A stretch of DNA of 64,000 nt from Microstegium vimineum (Eukaryota; Streptophyta; Magnoliopsida; Poales; Poaceae): contig CM039120.1 in assembly GCA_022036555.1 (NCBI GenBank), forward strand, positions 15,329,291 through 15,393,290. The letters are read 5' to 3'. Made by a program: the position numbers and the translations under genes. Numbering within the stretch: position 1 is the stretch's first letter; each line of letters begins with the position of its first letter. This document shows, piece after piece, positions 1 through 11,010 of this stretch. A model generated the notes under the pieces. The model did not search any database. It saw nothing but the letters and a program-made list of their open reading frames with translations, and was not told the DNA's origin.

Positions 1-25
1 GAGTCCGAGTCACCTACCCCCGACC

Positions 26-816
26 AAGAAATTTTGATATTTGACATCGAATTCGTCTGCCTCACAATATTTGACATCCAATTCGTCTGACTTTTGAAAT
101 TTGACACTAGAGCTGCGAATTGTTTTGATTCAGGGGATTTCAACTATTTTCTCATCTTTTCCTTTTCCTTTAATCCTTTCACCTCTCCCCACCCACTTGA
201 ATGACAAAACACCCCTACTCAATAGAGCCCACACGCACACACGGGAGGCAGAGAGCAAGCACGAGAGGCGAAGTCTGCCGCCGGCTTCTCCCCGCGCGCC
301 AGCTGCGCCGGCTCAGGCCCTCTCCATGCGCAAGGCGGAGAGCACGCACACACGGGAGGCAGGGAACCTCCGCTGGGAGAGCACGCACGGGAAGCAGAGC
401 CTGCCGCCGGCTGCTCCCCGCGCGTCGGCTGCGCCGGCTTTACTGGCGGCGGCAGGCCGTCCTCATGCGCAGGCTCCGCCCTCCGTCGGCTACCTCGGGT
501 CGGGTTGCTGCAGCTGATGGCAGGCCGTCGGGAGACAGGGTGGCCGAGGAGGGGAGGAAGAGGGCGGCAGAGTGGGCTCACACCGGAGCTCGCGACTCGC
601 CATAGCGACAGCGGACTCAAACACGAGCAGAGGGTAGTTTGGTATTTTTACGTTCCAAGGAGAGATGAAAAGATTAAAGAAAAATGATAAAAGAAACTAA
701 ATCATAGAAATCCCTTGAATCAAAACAATTCGCAGTATCAAATTTTAAAAGTCAGACGAATTGAATGTCAAATATTGTGAGGGTGACGAATTCGACGTCA
801 AATATCAAAATTTCTC
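26..816. mobile_element. Non-autonomous MULE-like TIR element
   Basis: The first ~110 bases and the last ~110 bases are imperfect inverted repeats at roughly 90% identity by eye. The outer ends read AGAAATTTTGATATTTGAC on the left and the complement on the right. The flanks carry CCCCCGACC (17-25) and CCCCCGACT (817-825), which fits a 9-bp target duplication with one mismatch. Long TIRs plus a 9-bp duplication suggest the Mutator superfamily. The interior is GC-rich and contains a diverged direct repeat (about 230-313 and 346-440), each copy ending in a CCGCCGGCT-rich block. No transposase is encoded. The right TIR ends about 120 bp before the start codon of the next gene, so the element probably supplies part of that gene's promoter or leader. 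Confidence 0.75.
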
Positions 817-937
817 CCCCCGACTCGACTCGATTCGTGACGAGATCTCTCCTCCAAATTCATTCCTCGCTCGATTCGTCGTGTCGAAAAAACCCAACCC
901 CCCTCGCCTCCTCTCGGAATCGGAATCCATCGACCCG

Positions 938-1696
938 ATGGCGCAAGGCACCGTGCCCTCCGCAGCCGGGGCCGCTGGCGGCGGCTGCCCCTCGGCCCCC
1001 GCCGTCTCCACGACCCCTCCGGGCACGCCCCGGGCCTCCGCGGCGCCGCCTCCGCCGCCGCCCCCCTTCGCGACCGGATTCTACTACGCCGTGGAGCTCT
1101 ACTTCGACCCGGCGCTAGAGAACCAGGTGCTCAAGGCGTGGAACGCGCTGGCGCGGCGGCAGCTTGGCAGCCGCCTCATCGAGGCCGCCGCCCGCCCGCA
1201 CCTCCCGCTGCTCCACCTCCCCGCCGCCGCGCTCCCGCCGCCTGGCACCGGCGCCGCCGGGGACCCGCTCGTCCGCCTCGCGCCCTCGCTCCGCGCGCTC
1301 GCGTCGCGCCTCGACCCGCTCCCGCTCGCGCTCTCCTCGCTCGCCGCGCTCCCGGTCTCCGCCTCCTCCTCCACGCACGACAACGTCCTCTTCCTCGCGC
1401 CCACTCCGTCCGCTGCCCTGCTCGGCCTCCATGCGCAGCTCTGCGAGCTGCTGCGGAAGGACGCTGGCGTCGAGATCCCCGACGCCTTCCGGCCCGACCA
1501 CTGGCTACCGCGGTGCGCCGTCGCCGTCGACGTGCCCCGCGGCCGCATGGCCGAGGCCTTCTGCGTGCTCCGAGAGCTCAAGCTGCTCCCCGTCTCCGGG
1601 TACGGGATGGACATCGCGCTCGTTGAGGTCGGAGCCACAGTTAGGGAGCTCGTGTCCTACCCGCTTGGCGGCAGTGGCAGCGCTGGAGCCGACTGA
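938..1696 (+). CDS. 2H phosphoesterase-like (RNA ligase / cyclic nucleotide phosphodiesterase family) protein
   Basis: Single-exon frame of 252 residues, GC-rich as is typical of grass first exons. It begins with a low-complexity Ala/Pro segment (residues 1-45) and then the body FYYAVELYFDPALENQVLKA. The fold is suggested by two segments that resemble the paired HxT/S motifs of 2H phosphoesterases: RPHLPLLHL near residue 88 and DHWLPRCAVAVD near residues 188-197. In active members the second motif is usually W-x-P-H-x-T. Here the histidine position is arginine (R192) and the T is alanine, and the first motif has proline in place of T/S. The protein may therefore be catalytically dead or an RNA-binding relative. 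I chose the ATG at 938 because the upstream in-frame ATG at 761 lies inside the transposon TIR. The frame is open from 761, so an N-terminal extension is possible. Family assignment is by motif recall only. Confidence 0.6.
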   Translation: MAQGTVPSAAGAAGGGCPSAPAVSTTPPGTPRASAAPPPPPPPFATGFYYAVELYFDPALENQVLKAWNALARRQLGSRLIEAAARPHLPLLHLPAAALPPPGTGAAGDPLVRLAPSLRALASRLDPLPLALSSLAALPVSASSSTHDNVLFLAPTPSAALLGLHAQLCELLRKDAGVEIPDAFRPDHWLPRCAVAVDVPRGRMAEAFCVLRELKLLPVSGYGMDIALVEVGATVRELVSYPLGGSGSAGAD

Positions 1697-4387
1697 GAGG
1701 TGAGATACTCTTCGAATGGATCTTGATCTCACTTCTCACTTCCAAATCCTGCGATCTACTTAGTGCTTTGTTTAGATAGGAGCATCTAAACTTGATACTG
1801 ATTCTTCGTTGTTTTGGCAATTGGTGGGTAGTATGCGATCACCTCTGAACTAGGAGCTGTATGAGATTGCTTGACGACAATTGAATTAGAGTGGACTAAT
1901 CAGGGCTGGAAGATTCCTTAGCTAAGCAACCTGCTACTATTTCCTTTTATCTTAGGGGTGATAGCAAAATCTACTCCTAAATTCTTTACAACAAACATTC
2001 CTTAACTCCTGCATTACATTTGTAGCTTGCAAGGAAGAGAGTGACAAATGATATTTGCTGAGTTGCACAATTGTATATCGCTTACTCACAGATGCTTTGC
2101 TGCTCTTGTGAGATCATTCGCCACTTTGCTCAAACAGATACAGTGCCTGCCTGTGTTGGTTTTATGATACTATAAGGACATACTATATGTTATAGTGCTA
2201 GTTTCTCATAAGCAAAGGGCGGAAATGGATATATTAATCTTCCTTCTAAACATCTCAGGCTCATAAACATGAGTCTGTATACTGAATCGCTGATTGTTTC
2301 GATACTGTTGGCATAGGCACACATCACTCCACTAGGATTAAGATATAATTCCAGGTGCATGTGTAGTGTCCCAATATTTCAATTCTTCCAAACAAAAATG
2401 TCAATAATTCGGTCTAAGCAATCTGTTAGTTAATCGGAAAACTGCTTGATATTTAGTTCCACGCGACAAAAGTAAGAAAAATGGCAGTGAGGTAGGCTGT
2501 AAGCCTGTAATGCTAGTCAAAGTGCGCTTGTCACATTCAAACTCTTGCACAGACATTTACTTTGAAAAAAAAAAGTGAGCTCAAGACCATTGATGTACTG
2601 TCAAAGTGTGCTTCAGTGAGCCCCCCTGTTTTATACCAAGACGATCGTCTTGTTGCTTGGTTTTCTGCCGTCTGCTTACCACCCATGGTCAGTTTACACC
2701 TAAATGAACTTTGCCTTTTTCATCCCTAGGGAACTATGAGCTGGTCAATGCTCTCTGAAAGACTGAAACTGTGACTGGCATTCTGGTAAGGGCTAATTTT
2801 GTTTACGCCCTTAAGAGACACCTATTTTCCAATGTATGTCCCTATTATTTTCACGTCTCTTGTTTAAACTCCTCTGTTAAGGTACATTTTGTTTTGGTCA
2901 CCACTGTTCATCTGAATTATCAGAAAAGATTGACATGTATGCTGTCTTCTCTCTCACGTTGCAACAATGCCCACCTCCACCTCCCACTGTTCCCCAAGGC
3001 CAATCCATCTCATAGCTTACCATACCTTATGCCGCTGCTCACATCCATTTTCATCCCAAGGATCCAAGCAATTGTCACCTAGTTAGTAACAACAGGAGTG
3101 TAATATCGCCACTGATGCAGGTTTGCTGTGACATGATATGTGGAGTGTTTGGTGTATTTCTATGCAGTGGCAGTCGCTACTGATGTTGGACAGGGGTAGC
3201 TGGATCCAAAAAGATTGCATTAAAACATTTCTGCAGTATCTAAGATTGGTTCTATTTATCTTGGCTCTTTGCAAATTATGAGAATGAGAACCACTACAGA
3301 TCAAATCACAATCTCACCCTGTCACCCACACACTTTGACTGGGATTTTGTGGGCAATGCTGGATTTGGAGAATTGTGGCCATGCCCATGCGATCTTAGCA
3401 CAGGAGAGTTGAGATTTCAGAGTTGAGACTTGAGAGAAGGGTGGCATTGGTGGAAGTGCTGACAGCTGATAGTACTGAAGCACTTAATGGCTGAACCCTG
3501 TAGCTTCAGTGGAGTGGAGGAAAAGAGTTATGTCGAGAATGGCATCTATGGGATGGAGGGATTTTTTTTCTTTCTAAACATATCAATGACAAATGGATGA
3601 AAAATAGGAAAAGTATAAGAAACAATTGCAAACTATGCTGGGCATTGGGTGTTTCCTATGAGCATATTCCTTCCAGTAATCCAGTCAAGAAGAACTGTTT
3701 ACTGGATTGTCTGTGAAAAAGAAAAGAAAAGAAAAGAAAACAGGAACCAAGTTGCAGTTTCATACCCTTAAGTTACATGGTTTTTTAGTGATTATTGAAC
3801 TCCTTGTCCTAGTTGGCCCCTACATCAAAAGGAGTCAAAATAATGACTCAGAAAGCGAGCATAGTCCAAATAACTAATGCTTCACTTGATCTCCCTTGGG
3901 TTTATGATAAAATTGCAATCTCTTGTGTAACAAAAAAATTGAGTCTTAATACCAATTGTCAAGGAATACCCTAAATCCAAATTTCTAGATTTGTTTTTTT
4001 TTTTTGGGTAGCATTCTGCCATCAAACAAAGCATATTGTGTGTCATGGCCTTTATCTTTTGTTTTCACATTTTCAGAGGTTAGACGTTAGCAAATAGCAA
4101 ACTAACATTGTACATGTCATCTTGTAGATATGATGTGGATGTTTGCTTTGAATCAAAGTATACTAGTAGTAAAAAAAATTTTGACAAGGAGTATACTAGT
4201 AGTAATTGATAATTTGATATATGTAATGCAATGTGAAAGATAATATGATCATGCAAGCAATTTATGTATTCAGTTCCTTTATTTTTTTGCTTGTCGACCT
4301 AGAATGTGCATTTGAACTTTGAAAACTATTAAACATGGAAGGATTTGGATTTGCCAGATGGAGGCAAGGGGTGCATGGGTGAATTAC
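1697..4387. other. 3' flank with no second gene seen
   Basis: AT-rich flank downstream of the 2H-like gene with no long reading frame. A GT donor-like site just after the stop codon (GAGGTGAGA, about 1696-1704) and a short exon-like block at about 2730-2785 (bounded by ATCCCTAG and GGTAAGG-like ends) could be a spliced 3'UTR, but this is weak. An (AAAAG)n run sits near 3716-3741. I see nothing else. Confidence 0.4.
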
Positions 4388-4749
4388 GGGGGTGTTTGGA
4401 TCCTTTGGCAAATGGTAAATGGCAAATGGCAAATGAATTTGGCAAATCTTTTGCCACTTGAGGGTGTTTGGATCCCTTGGCAAATGACAAATGGAAAATG
4501 ACAAATGACACATACAAAGACAATTGTACCCCTAATAATTACACTCATTCACATGTCATGCATAAGAGGGAGGGGTATGAGTGGAAGGATTTTCTATTTG
4601 CCTTTATTTGCCACTCCAAAGTGGCAAATGGCAAATGACAAATTTTTGCTCTTTTGCCATTTTTTGCCTTACATGTTTGGATCCATTTGCCAAAAAGTAG
4701 CAATTCTTTTGCTCTTTTGTCAATTTGCCAAGGGGATCCAAACACCCCC
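4388..4749. mobile_element. MITE with perfect 16-bp termini and 3-bp TAC duplication
   Basis: The ends are GGGGGTGTTTGGATCC and its exact complement, flanked by TAC on both sides (4385-4387, 4750-4752). The interior is full of GGCAAATGGCAAATG-type repeats in both orientations, so the whole 362 bp can fold. A second copy of the left end (AGGGTGTTTGGATCC) occurs inside near 4461, which suggests a nested copy or a tandem duplication of the terminal region. Ends and duplication size fit the Tourist/PIF-Harbinger type, although the target is TAC rather than the usual TWA. Confidence 0.8.
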
Positions 4750-6208
4750 TACATATCTAACAAAATCATTTTATGTCATTTTCCCATGTTGTAGTCTTTA
4801 AAACAATATGAATTTACACCGCTAATTTTGTAGTGGTAAAAAACATGAGATAAGGACATGTGTTGATACTCTGTTTTCCAATTATATGTTTAACAGTATA
4901 TATTTAATGTTCTTCATCACTGCAAATGGGAAAAGCTAGGTACCACTGACGTATTTCTGTGCTTGATCAGCCAGGGGCACTTTCAAGCAATATCCTATCA
5001 TGCCGTTCTATCGAAGTGATCTTTCGGATTAATCTAATGCATGGCAACCTTTCAGGTCCTATTGTATTTTGTACAATATCTAGATCATGGATGGACAACC
5101 ATACTTAACAAGGACGTCATAGTCTACAATTTGCCTTCTTGGGAAGAGCTACATTTGGAAGAAGACTGGGCCATACTGTATTCCTAACACATACAGTATT
5201 TTGTTTAGTCATTTCTTTAATCTTTTGGTTGATAATGTATTTGATGTCCTCTCCCTCCATTGTAGACTCTTCAAATAACAGTATCACCTGTCCTCCAGTT
5301 TACTGTAATGAATTGTCAGTTGTGTTCATGTGCCCTGAAAGCCACTTGTGCTCTCTTCGTTTTCTCGCTCAACTGATTTGTTTACATGACTCATCCATGT
5401 CTTGATGCCTTCTTTTGTAGTCATTTTTGGAAATAGGCTGCGATGTGCACTTCTGCAGTGCAGATGTTCGTCCTTACCTCCTTGGCAGCCGACTCAATTC
5501 TGTATATAGAATTCCCAAGTCACATTTTCTGGTAATTTGGTATGGTGCGCCAACTCTGGTGGCCTGATGATTGCTTTTTGCAAACTCTCTTCCTCCAGAT
5601 TGTTCATTGTGACAGTTCATTACGAATCACTCGTCCTTTTAGGGCCTGTTTGGAACACAGGAATTTTACAGGAATCAGTTCATTTTCACAGGAAAAAGTA
5701 CATGGAAAAAATCCCGCGTTCTAAACAGGCCCTTAATCTGTGACGACGTTGAGTGATTGTTGCTGACAGTCAGTTCTGGGCTTGAGCATAAAACTGACTG
5801 CTTTTGTCCAGGCTCTGCAAAGATCTCCAAGATGGGAGCATTGTTGGGGCGGAACATGGAACAGGCAAAAGGTCATTGGTTGATGGTGGTGGCGCATAGA
5901 GAGCGTCGATCATCGAAGAAAAGATCAGCACCATACGCACCTTACGCCGCAGGCTCTGGCCAGTTTCAGGTCATTGTCACATTTGAGTATGCTGGTTCCA
6001 GTCTAAAGTTTCGTTACAACACAAGCGAAAGACACATGTTACTAAGTAGTAGCAACATTAGAAGCCCAACTCTACATATCTCTTCGATGTATAGGAGCAA
6101 TTCTAATTTGAACCCATTTCCAAGGATTCGGGCCAAAAAAAATTTGCACATCCAATAATTCGAACCCATTTCGGTGCCGACGGTTGGTGGCTTCGTGGTA
6201 AGAATAGT
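4750..6208. other. Intergenic, one small MITE
   Basis: No supported gene. The short plus-strand frames here have no recognisable motifs. It holds the 91-bp Tourist-like element listed separately. Confidence 0.5.
5642..5732. mobile_element. Short Tourist-like MITE
   Basis: 91-bp element with ends GGGCCTGTTTGGAACAC and GTTCTAAACAGGCCC, flanked by TTA on both sides (5639-5641, 5733-5735). The terminus and TTA target are classic for grass Tourist elements. Confidence 0.85.
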
Positions 6209-7560
6209 TCATGGCGATGGCGACGAGACGTCGGTGCCGACGCCGTGGGCCCATCGCTTGACGACCTGCAGCAGAATCTCATTCCACGTGTCGATGGGCC
6301 CGGGCAGGCACCAGTGCACACAGTCGTTTGGCATCCGATCCCTCGCCCCCTCGGCGAACGGGAACGCCCGGGTGTACAGGCCCGGGTGCCCGTCCGGCCG
6401 CATCGCCGCCAGACGCGTCACCTGCAGCGCCTCCACCGCCAGGCCCGCCTCGCGCGCCTTCGCGTCCGCGCCCGCCGCCGCGGCCTCCTCCACCCCGGCG
6501 CGCAGCATCTCCAGGTCCATGTACTTCATCTCCCGCTCCCCGCGCGCGTACGGCTCAGTGCGCGCGCACGCGGTCGGGCTGTCCCAGTCGCCCACAAAGT
6601 GCGCCGGCGAGAACGTCGTCACCACAGTCAGCCGGGGCGGGCGGGCGAGGAGGAGGAGGACGTGGCGGCGACGCGGGTAATGACCTCGTGGAGCGCGTTG
6701 CGGACGGCGAGGCGGAACACGCCGAAGAAGCCCGTCTCGGTGCGGTTGCGCTCCGGGCAGCTGTGGCAGCCGATGACGGCGCCACGGTCGTAGAACATGG
6801 CCGAGTTCATGTACCACTGCCCCGCCGACAGCACCACCACGTCGAATCCCGGGACCGCCGCCGCCCACCGCTCGTCGGGCTGGTCGAAGTAGATCCGGTT
6901 GTGGTCCAGCCCTCCCGCCGCCGCCGCCGGCGGCGACTTGGGCCTCTCCGTGCCGTTCACCAGGAACGGCGACCAGAACACCGACACCGTCGCGTTGTGC
7001 GACGGGAACGCCCAGCGCCGGAACTTGCGGAGCTCGTCGCCGTCCCCGTCCCCGTCGCCGCCGCCCGCGCCGCGCACCAGCTGCGCCGGGAACGCGGAGG
7101 TGAGCAGGCACACCAGGGACTCGCACTGGTTCCGCGCGAGCGAGTCGCCCACGAAGGCCACGTGACGACCGCGCACCGCGCTCAGGAACTCGTTGGGGTC
7201 GAACGGCGGCAGCGCGCACCCGCGCGGGCGCCACCGCCAGTAGATGTACCCCGTGTCCGACCGCCCGTGCGCCTCGCAGTTCTGGCCGGCCTTGATCGTC
7301 TCGCCGCAGCTCGACCCGTTGTACCGAGGGCCTTCCGCGGTCCGCACCCACTCCCCGTCCGAGTAATCGCAACGCGCTGCCGGAGCCTCCGCCCGCTGCG
7401 TCGGTGATGGGGAGGAGGTGGCGCTGGTGGTGGGAGGAGGGGGAAGAGGGGGAGGAAGAGAGAGGAGGTAGTAGAGGAGGGCGAGCGGAACGAGGGCGTA
7501 GAGCGCGAAGGCGATGGTCCGCTTGGTGAGGATGGAGGAGTAGGTACTGGAGGTACCCAT
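6209..7560 (-). CDS. Trichome birefringence-like (TBL) polysaccharide O-acetyltransferase, one frameshift
   Basis: Golgi type II membrane protein family that O-acetylates cell-wall polysaccharides. Reading from the ATG at 7560 there is an N-terminal membrane anchor (residues ~15-35), a Pro/Ser stem, the TBL domain starting at CDYSDGEWV (~64), the GDS motif in FVGDSLARNQ (GDS at 138-140), and the C-terminal D-x-x-H catalytic motif in NDCVHWCLPG (about D413/H416). Expected length is 450 residues, normal for the family. The frame breaks at a C run (plus-strand GGGG at 6634-6637). One missing base separates the N-terminal 310 codons from the C-terminal ~140, which continue in another frame to the stop at 6209. 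Sequence style is closest to the AXY4/TBL27-TBL19 group (xyloglucan acetylation), by recall only. The single homopolymer deletion could be a sequencing error, so the gene may be intact. Confidence 0.85.
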
Positions 7561-8061
7561 GGAGATGGATCCAGCTTACCAGAGCAAGTCCAGTCCCTGC
7601 GAGGCGCCAACGGTGGGAGGACAAGAAGTGGAGTCGCCTGTAGGTTGATGTTGGTTGAAATGGAATAATGGACAAGCCTCCGTATGGAAACAAATTGGGT
7701 AGAGATGGTCCTCATCACAACACGATAGGGATATATAGCTGATGAGTGGAGCATATTACAAACACGGTGAGTATGTGTGTTGTTATAATAACATGTGGCT
7801 CCATATATAAACCAAACAATTCTTACCACTTACCATGTTTCCGTAGGGATGGTCCTCACCTAACTTTTTTCCCCTCGGTATACCCCAAGATTTTGAGGTC
7901 TCCTAATCATAGGTCTTTTTTTACTTCCTTGGGATGTACGAGGTTTGTCTTAAATCAAAATTTCCATCTTAGTAATAATGTCTAAAATATTGTGTATGTT
8001 AACGACATAAAATCAGCCTTATTAGGCGAGTCTCACTCGGAGAATTTCATTATACGGTTTG
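7561..8061. other. TBL upstream region
   Basis: Upstream flank of the minus-strand TBL gene. No coding potential beyond short frames. I could not pick a convincing TATA box. Confidence 0.35.
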
Positions 8062-8584
8062 TTAGAGTATCTTCAAGATATTATCTACTCCATCCGTTTT
8101 AATTTATAATTCGTTTGATTTTTTGGACCTCAACTTTGATCACATGTCTTATTTAAAAAATTTGTGCAAACATAGTCAAATTTATGTCATTCATGTAGAC
8201 TATTTATTAAATAAGTAAATCACACCAAAAGAAATGATATTTTGCACACAAAAAAATTAAATAAGACGAGTGGTTGAAAAAGTTAAACGAACTATAATTT
8301 GAAACGGATTAAGTATATTCTTTCTAAATCCTAGAAATAGAGATTTTGTTAAAAAAATCACATTTCAACAACTTTTGTAAATGATTAAGCAAATATAATA
8401 ATCTTCTATTCTGAGTTTTCCGCTAACCAAATATAGAAGATGAGAATGACTCTCTAGACTGCGCATGAGATATAGAAAAATTATTAGAGAGTATAAAAAT
8501 ATATAAAAACAAATTTTACTCAAATGACTCTTCGAATGATGATTTAAAGAGTATACTTTACAAAGACTCTTGGAGATGCTCTAA
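8062..8584. mobile_element. MITE of the GAGCATCTCCAAG family, interrupted by a Stowaway
   Basis: The right end (complement TTAGAGCATCTCCAAGAG) and a degraded left end (TTAGAGTATCTTCAAGA) form the termini. A second copy of the same family lies at about 39151-39442. The Stowaway element at 8088-8313 sits inside it close to the left end. Confidence 0.6.
8088..8313. mobile_element. Stowaway MITE
   Basis: 226 bp with ends CTCCATCCGTTTTAATTTATA and the near-complement TATAATTTGAAACGGATTAAG, flanked by TA on both sides (8086-8087, 8314-8315). This is typical Stowaway structure. Confidence 0.85.
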
Positions 8585-8730
8585 GACTGTAATGTCATTT
8601 AGAATGAGATAAAACTTGGATGAACACCCAAAGTTTCATTCCATAATTTTATAGACATTTAATTTTATGACTCATCGTGTTGATAATCGTGTCAAGAGTT
8701 CATTTCGTAAGTAATTGTTTTTTCTTTCAG

Positions 8731-10006
8731 TGGATTGATGGTCCAGAAAAGTGTGATCCTAGGATCTTGCTTTTCTCTGCTTAGAACTTTCATAACACCG
8801 CAGATCGCTTCAAGCGGTGGGTTCCACCTCCGCCTAACCCTCCTCCAATGACGAATGAAGAGAAGACCTACACAGCAGCTAGACGTCTGGAGTCGCCTCC
8901 TCGGTGCGATTGCAGAGAGCGAGTAGTGATCAACCCTAACAATTCGAATGAGTTCATTTGTGCTCTCAAGCATGATGTAAGTTTTCTTATGGTGATATGT
9001 CATATCTTTCTGTTTTCATGTACTAATACGTTTTTACCTATTGTTTTGTAAAATTTGTGTATGCCTAGGTGTAGTTTCAGGGAATGACTCTACGGTCCTA
9101 AGGATCTTTGGCCACAGATAAAGGAAAAGGGAAAGGAAAAGCAGAGGCACATGTGGAGCCGGTGGAGCAATCCGCTAAACCTGTTGTGATGTGCCAATGC
9201 GGTGTGCAATCCAACTACGGCTTACTTCCTTTTAAGCTAGGCATTGGCCACTACTGTGGGCATATAATTGACTACGACAAGGTTCTTTATTTGACTCCTT
9301 AAATTGAAGCGTACGCCAATCTGTTTTGGATTAATTTATCTAACTATTTGAATAGAGTACTCGGAAATGCATGTGGGAAGGTTCAGCTGGCAAGAAAAAT
9401 TCCTCGACGAGATTCAGGGGAGGAAAAGATTTGGACATGCTAATGGATTTGATCATAATTACGTCAAGCATTTCATCAATAACCGGAAGAGGGATATGCG
9501 TGAGAAAGCTAGAGTGTGGAACAAGTGGGTACTTGAGAGTAATGCGAGAATGGAGACGGAAAGAGCTAGGAAGGCTGCAACTGAGGAGGAGAGAGTATTA
9601 ATGAAGTCTGTGAACGACAATATTGCTTCATTATGTGCCAGTAAGTATTTGCAATCTTTGTGCATTACTAATTTCTAATGTCGAAGTTAAATAGAATTAC
9701 TTTGCTGACTTGATACACTTTTGATTTTCAGAGATGGGATGCACCGAGAATTTCGAAGCAGACGCTACTCGTGCAAGGCACGTGAAGACAAAGCGTCAAA
9801 AGAGACATAGTCGAGCCGGTGGTACCGTGCACCGTCCCATTGTGGTGGATGATGAGGGCGAGGAGGAGGACGACCCTGCTGACCCTACTCATGCAAGGCT
9901 AAGCGAACTCATCGCTCTAGCTGAGGCTGGGTTACAGACGGAGGAGACCAACGATGAGGATGACCCCGCTTATGGCAGACTCAGTGAACTCATCGCTCTA
10001 GCATAG
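8731..10006 (+). pseudogene. Transposon-encoded GRF-zinc-finger-like gene, decayed
   Basis: Four exon-like pieces in order. 8731 onward follows a TTCTTTCAG acceptor and encodes WIDGPEKCDPRILLF then RWVPPPPNPPP and a Cys cluster (PRCDCRERVVI), ending at a GTAAGT donor near 8977. The second runs from about 9081 and encodes a Gly/Lys linker and a second cluster (VVMCQCG, then YCGHIIDYDK), ending near 9280. The third covers about 9358-9640 (a Lys/Arg-rich helical segment, EKARVWNKWV). The fourth runs from about 9732 to the stop at 10006 (acidic, with a repeated LSELIALA). The paired C-x-C...C clusters resemble GRF-type zinc fingers. In-frame stops (TAG near 8781, TAA at 9099-9101) and a frame change in exon 3 show it is broken. 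It converges on the minus-strand MULE transposase remnant, which suggests it was the accessory gene of the same element. Confidence 0.5.
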
Positions 10007-10122
10007 TCCTAAAGAAAAAACTTTATTTCTGCCATTGTATTGAAGACCATGCCCTAACTAAGCATAGTCCTGAAGAAAAAGCTTCATTTCTACCATTGTA
10101 TTGAAGACCATGCCCTTACTAA
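10001..10122. repeat. Tandem 61-bp duplication
   Basis: Two copies (10001-10061, 10062-10122) starting GCATAGTCCT and differing at a handful of sites. The unit spans the convergent 3' ends of the two transposon genes and duplicates the codons of the MuDR-type motif in the minus-strand frame. Confidence 0.85.
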
Positions 10123-11010
10123 GCATTAGGGTCTGAGGGTTATGCACCGACTGTCTTGCCATATGTAAACTAGTGTCACAAACTACCATATGTGTCATGT
10201 TGACATCTCTGTAGTTTGGAACACCAGTAAAAGGTACACCACCCTCACTCAACTGCATTAGTTCATTCTGTGTGTAAGGGGGAGGCAGAACATACTGAAT
10301 TGATTCACTAACCCTACCCCATGGATCATAATAGGGTGCACCACCCTCTGGTAACTCATGGACCAACGCGCCATGAGTCGGCATTGCATGAAGTGCCGAC
10401 ATAGGAACATATGAGGGCGTGGCATGAGTCGGTACTGTATTAGTAGGCACCTGAGTCCTCTGAGCAGGTGTGCCCCCTTCACCCCCTTCATCCCCTTCGT
10501 CCTCAGACTCAGACTCATGTTCAGCTTCATCATTGTTTTCATGGTCAAACTCGAGGGGTCATAGTCGTCGTTTATACAACCTTCGACATGGGTATCAAAC
10601 TGCTCCTGCGTCAACTGACCGTCCATGTCCATGTTATCCGCAGTTTCATCTCCTTGTACACCCAATTCTTCGCCACTGCCTCCAACACCCTCATCAACAT
10701 CCTCCAACCTATAGCCATTCTCAACAACAACCTCAGCCATCTGTGCATTACAACTTTGGAGGATCCTATTGTAGCGGGTCCAGTGAGCACAGGAAGACAA
10801 GGACATCAAACCATAATTGTGGTATTTTGTCCCACTGTCATATCTGCCCCTAATTGTGAAATCACCACCAAACATTGAACTCAAACGGGCACACAGGTCA
10901 GTGAAGGTCGGTGGTTCATCAAACCATTCTAACTCCTCTTCCATATCCTCAAAAACACCATTTTGTTTCCTAACACTGCCACCATAGAAAACCCGAACGG
11001 AACAATTCAT
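10065..11010 (-). pseudogene. MULE (mudrA-like) transposase, N-terminal fragment
   Basis: From the ATG at 11010 the frame starts MNCSVRVFYGG and includes EEELEWFDEPPTFTDLCAR, YHNYGLMSL and MAEVVVENGYR, an arrangement I recognise from the N-terminal region of plant MULE transposases. An acidic linker follows, then the start of the MuDR-type domain (LMLSKGMVFNTMVEMKLFLQDYA). The fragment ends there, at the duplicated 61-bp unit. The catalytic DDE core, the SWIM finger and the rest are absent. One base is missing near 10546 (plus-strand CAAAC), shifting the acidic linker frame. Confidence 0.7.

Noticed and set aside
219..620. Overlapping 130-residue frames on both strands in the GC-rich part of the MULE-like element
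   Set aside because: They are Ala/Arg/Pro-rich products of GC-rich sequence with internal direct repeats, with no protein signature.
6328..7407. Long plus-strand frame (359 codons) opposite the TBL gene
   Set aside because: It is the antisense shadow of a GC-rich coding sequence. The minus strand carries all TBL motifs.
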